A stretch of DNA of 7,690 nucleotides from Candidatus Bathyarchaeota archaeon (GTDB lineage Archaea; Thermoproteota; Bathyarchaeia; Bathyarchaeales; DTEX01). This document shows, in pieces, positions 7,020 through 7,690 of this stretch. Under the pieces are notes generated by a model, which was not told the origin of the DNA, did not search any database, and saw only the letters and a list, made by a program, of their open reading frames with translations. Position 1 is the stretch's first letter, and each line of letters begins with the position of its first letter. Both the position numbers and the translations under genes were made by a program. The DNA is taken from NCBI GenBank assembly GCA_021162225.1, contig JAGGZB010000128.1, positions 1 to 7,690 on the forward strand. The letters are read 5' to 3'.

Positions 7020-7690
7020 ATGATCAAAATAGGCGTCATAGGAGCCGGAATTATGGGGTCGATGCATGCGGAAGCATATTCCCAGAATCCCCGCGCGGAT
7101 CTCGTGGCGGTATGCGATATTGTGGCTGAGAAGGCGGAAGAAGTCGCTAAGAGATTCAAGGCAAAGGCTCACTACACGGATTATGAGGAGATGATTGAGA
7201 AAGAGGAGCTGGACGCCGTCGCCGTTGCAACCCCGGACTTCGCACATGCCGACCCAGTTATCGCGGCTCTCAAGGAGGGGCTGCACGTCATAGTTGAGAA
7301 GCCTCTTGCAACAACCCTCGAAGACGCGGATAGAATAGTTGAAGCCGTGAAGCAGTCAGGATGCTGGTTAATGGTGAATTATGGGAACAGGATGCGGCCG
7401 CAGCACAGGAAGGTGAAGCAGATGATTGATGACGGGGAGCTGGGCAAGCCTATTCACGCCTATGCAAAGCTCATGAACAGCCTTTACGTTCCTATGAAGA
7501 TGCTGAGCTGGTCTTCAAGGTCCTCGCCAACTTGGTTCTTAATGTCTCACATGGTCGACATGATAAGGTGGTGGTTCAACTCAGAGGCTGTGAAAGTATA
7601 TGCTTCGAAAACTGAAGGAGTACTTGCTTCGATGGGTATAGAAACACATGACACTATGTCGGCGATTGTGGAGTTCGAGAATGGAGCTAC
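7020..7690 (+). CDS. Gfo/Idh/MocA-family NAD(P)-dependent oxidoreductase, N-terminal part
   Basis: This gene runs off the right edge, leaving 223 residues of a protein that would normally be about 330-400 long. The N-terminal Rossmann fold is shown by MIKIGVIGAGIMG (1-13) with the GxGxxG glycines G8, G10 and G13. VAVATPDFAHAD (67-78) and the catalytic EKP at 93-95 (K94) are characteristic of the Gfo/Idh/MocA family, which oxidises or reduces sugars, inositols and other polyols. The C-terminal substrate domain begins around residue 120, with SHMVDMIRWW (176-185) carrying the likely catalytic H177. Four residues before that His, where many relatives have Asp, the protein has F173. The ATG at 7020 is placed by the Rossmann motif and a partial ribosome binding site. 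Family is secure; substrate is unknown. Standing after hyuAB, it could belong to the same catabolic locus, but that is inference. Confidence 0.93.
   Translation, partial: MIKIGVIGAGIMGSMHAEAYSQNPRADLVAVCDIVAEKAEEVAKRFKAKAHYTDYEEMIEKEELDAVAVATPDFAHADPVIAALKEGLHVIVEKPLATTLEDADRIVEAVKQSGCWLMVNYGNRMRPQHRKVKQMIDDGELGKPIHAYAKLMNSLYVPMKMLSWSSRSSPTWFLMSHMVDMIRWWFNSEAVKVYASKTEGVLASMGIETHDTMSAIVEFENGA

Noticed and set aside
6731..7159. Minus-strand open frame of 142 codons across the hyuB end and the start of the oxidoreductase
   Set aside because: It lies opposite two clear genes and a promoter, and its translation shows no recognisable domain. It is a shadow frame.

Overview
The window reads as a chromosomal stretch from an anaerobic archaeon, probably a thermophile of the Thermoproteota, Korarchaeota or Bathyarchaeia type. 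The lineage is a low-confidence inference. It rests on TATA-box-like elements at leaderless or near-leaderless spacing before three starts, a GAGGTGA ribosome binding site at an internal operon gene, frequent ATA (Ile) and AGG/AGA (Arg) codons, and archaeal-looking proteins. All six genes lie on the + strand. Coding density is high and no gap exceeds about 90 bases.

Layout: (1) 2-2137 holds the anaerobic ribonucleotide reductase pair: the C-terminal part of class III reductase nrdD, cut by the left edge, then nrdG, its radical-SAM activase, 21 bases downstream. Together they make deoxyribonucleotides without oxygen. NrdG uses S-adenosylmethionine and an iron-sulfur cluster to place the glycyl radical on NrdD. 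(2) 2185-3039 encodes a metallo-beta-lactamase-fold hydrolase resembling the archaeal dihydropterin / RFA-P synthase-like group, but with an N-terminal hydrophobic anchor. It appears to have its own promoter. (3) 3111-6931 holds hyuA and hyuB, the two subunits of an ATP-dependent hydantoinase / oxoprolinase family enzyme. They are tightly coupled: the hyuA stop codon lies inside the hyuB ribosome binding site. Another promoter lies just before hyuA. (4) 7020 to the right edge is the 5' part of a Gfo/Idh/MocA-family NAD(P)-dependent oxidoreductase, with a TATA element in the preceding 88-base gap.

NrdD and NrdG clearly work together, as do HyuA and HyuB. The other two genes are metabolic enzymes whose substrates cannot be read from the sequence. 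HyuAB may open or carboxylate a cyclic amide, lactam or ketone, and the neighbouring oxidoreductase may belong to the same catabolic locus, but the context does not prove it.

No RNA gene, CRISPR array, mobile element, phage gene or defence system was seen. I find no convincing undescribed system. The points worth a second look are the membrane-anchored hydrolase, the hyuA and oxidoreductase promoter repeats, and small departures from consensus in three enzyme active or metal sites.
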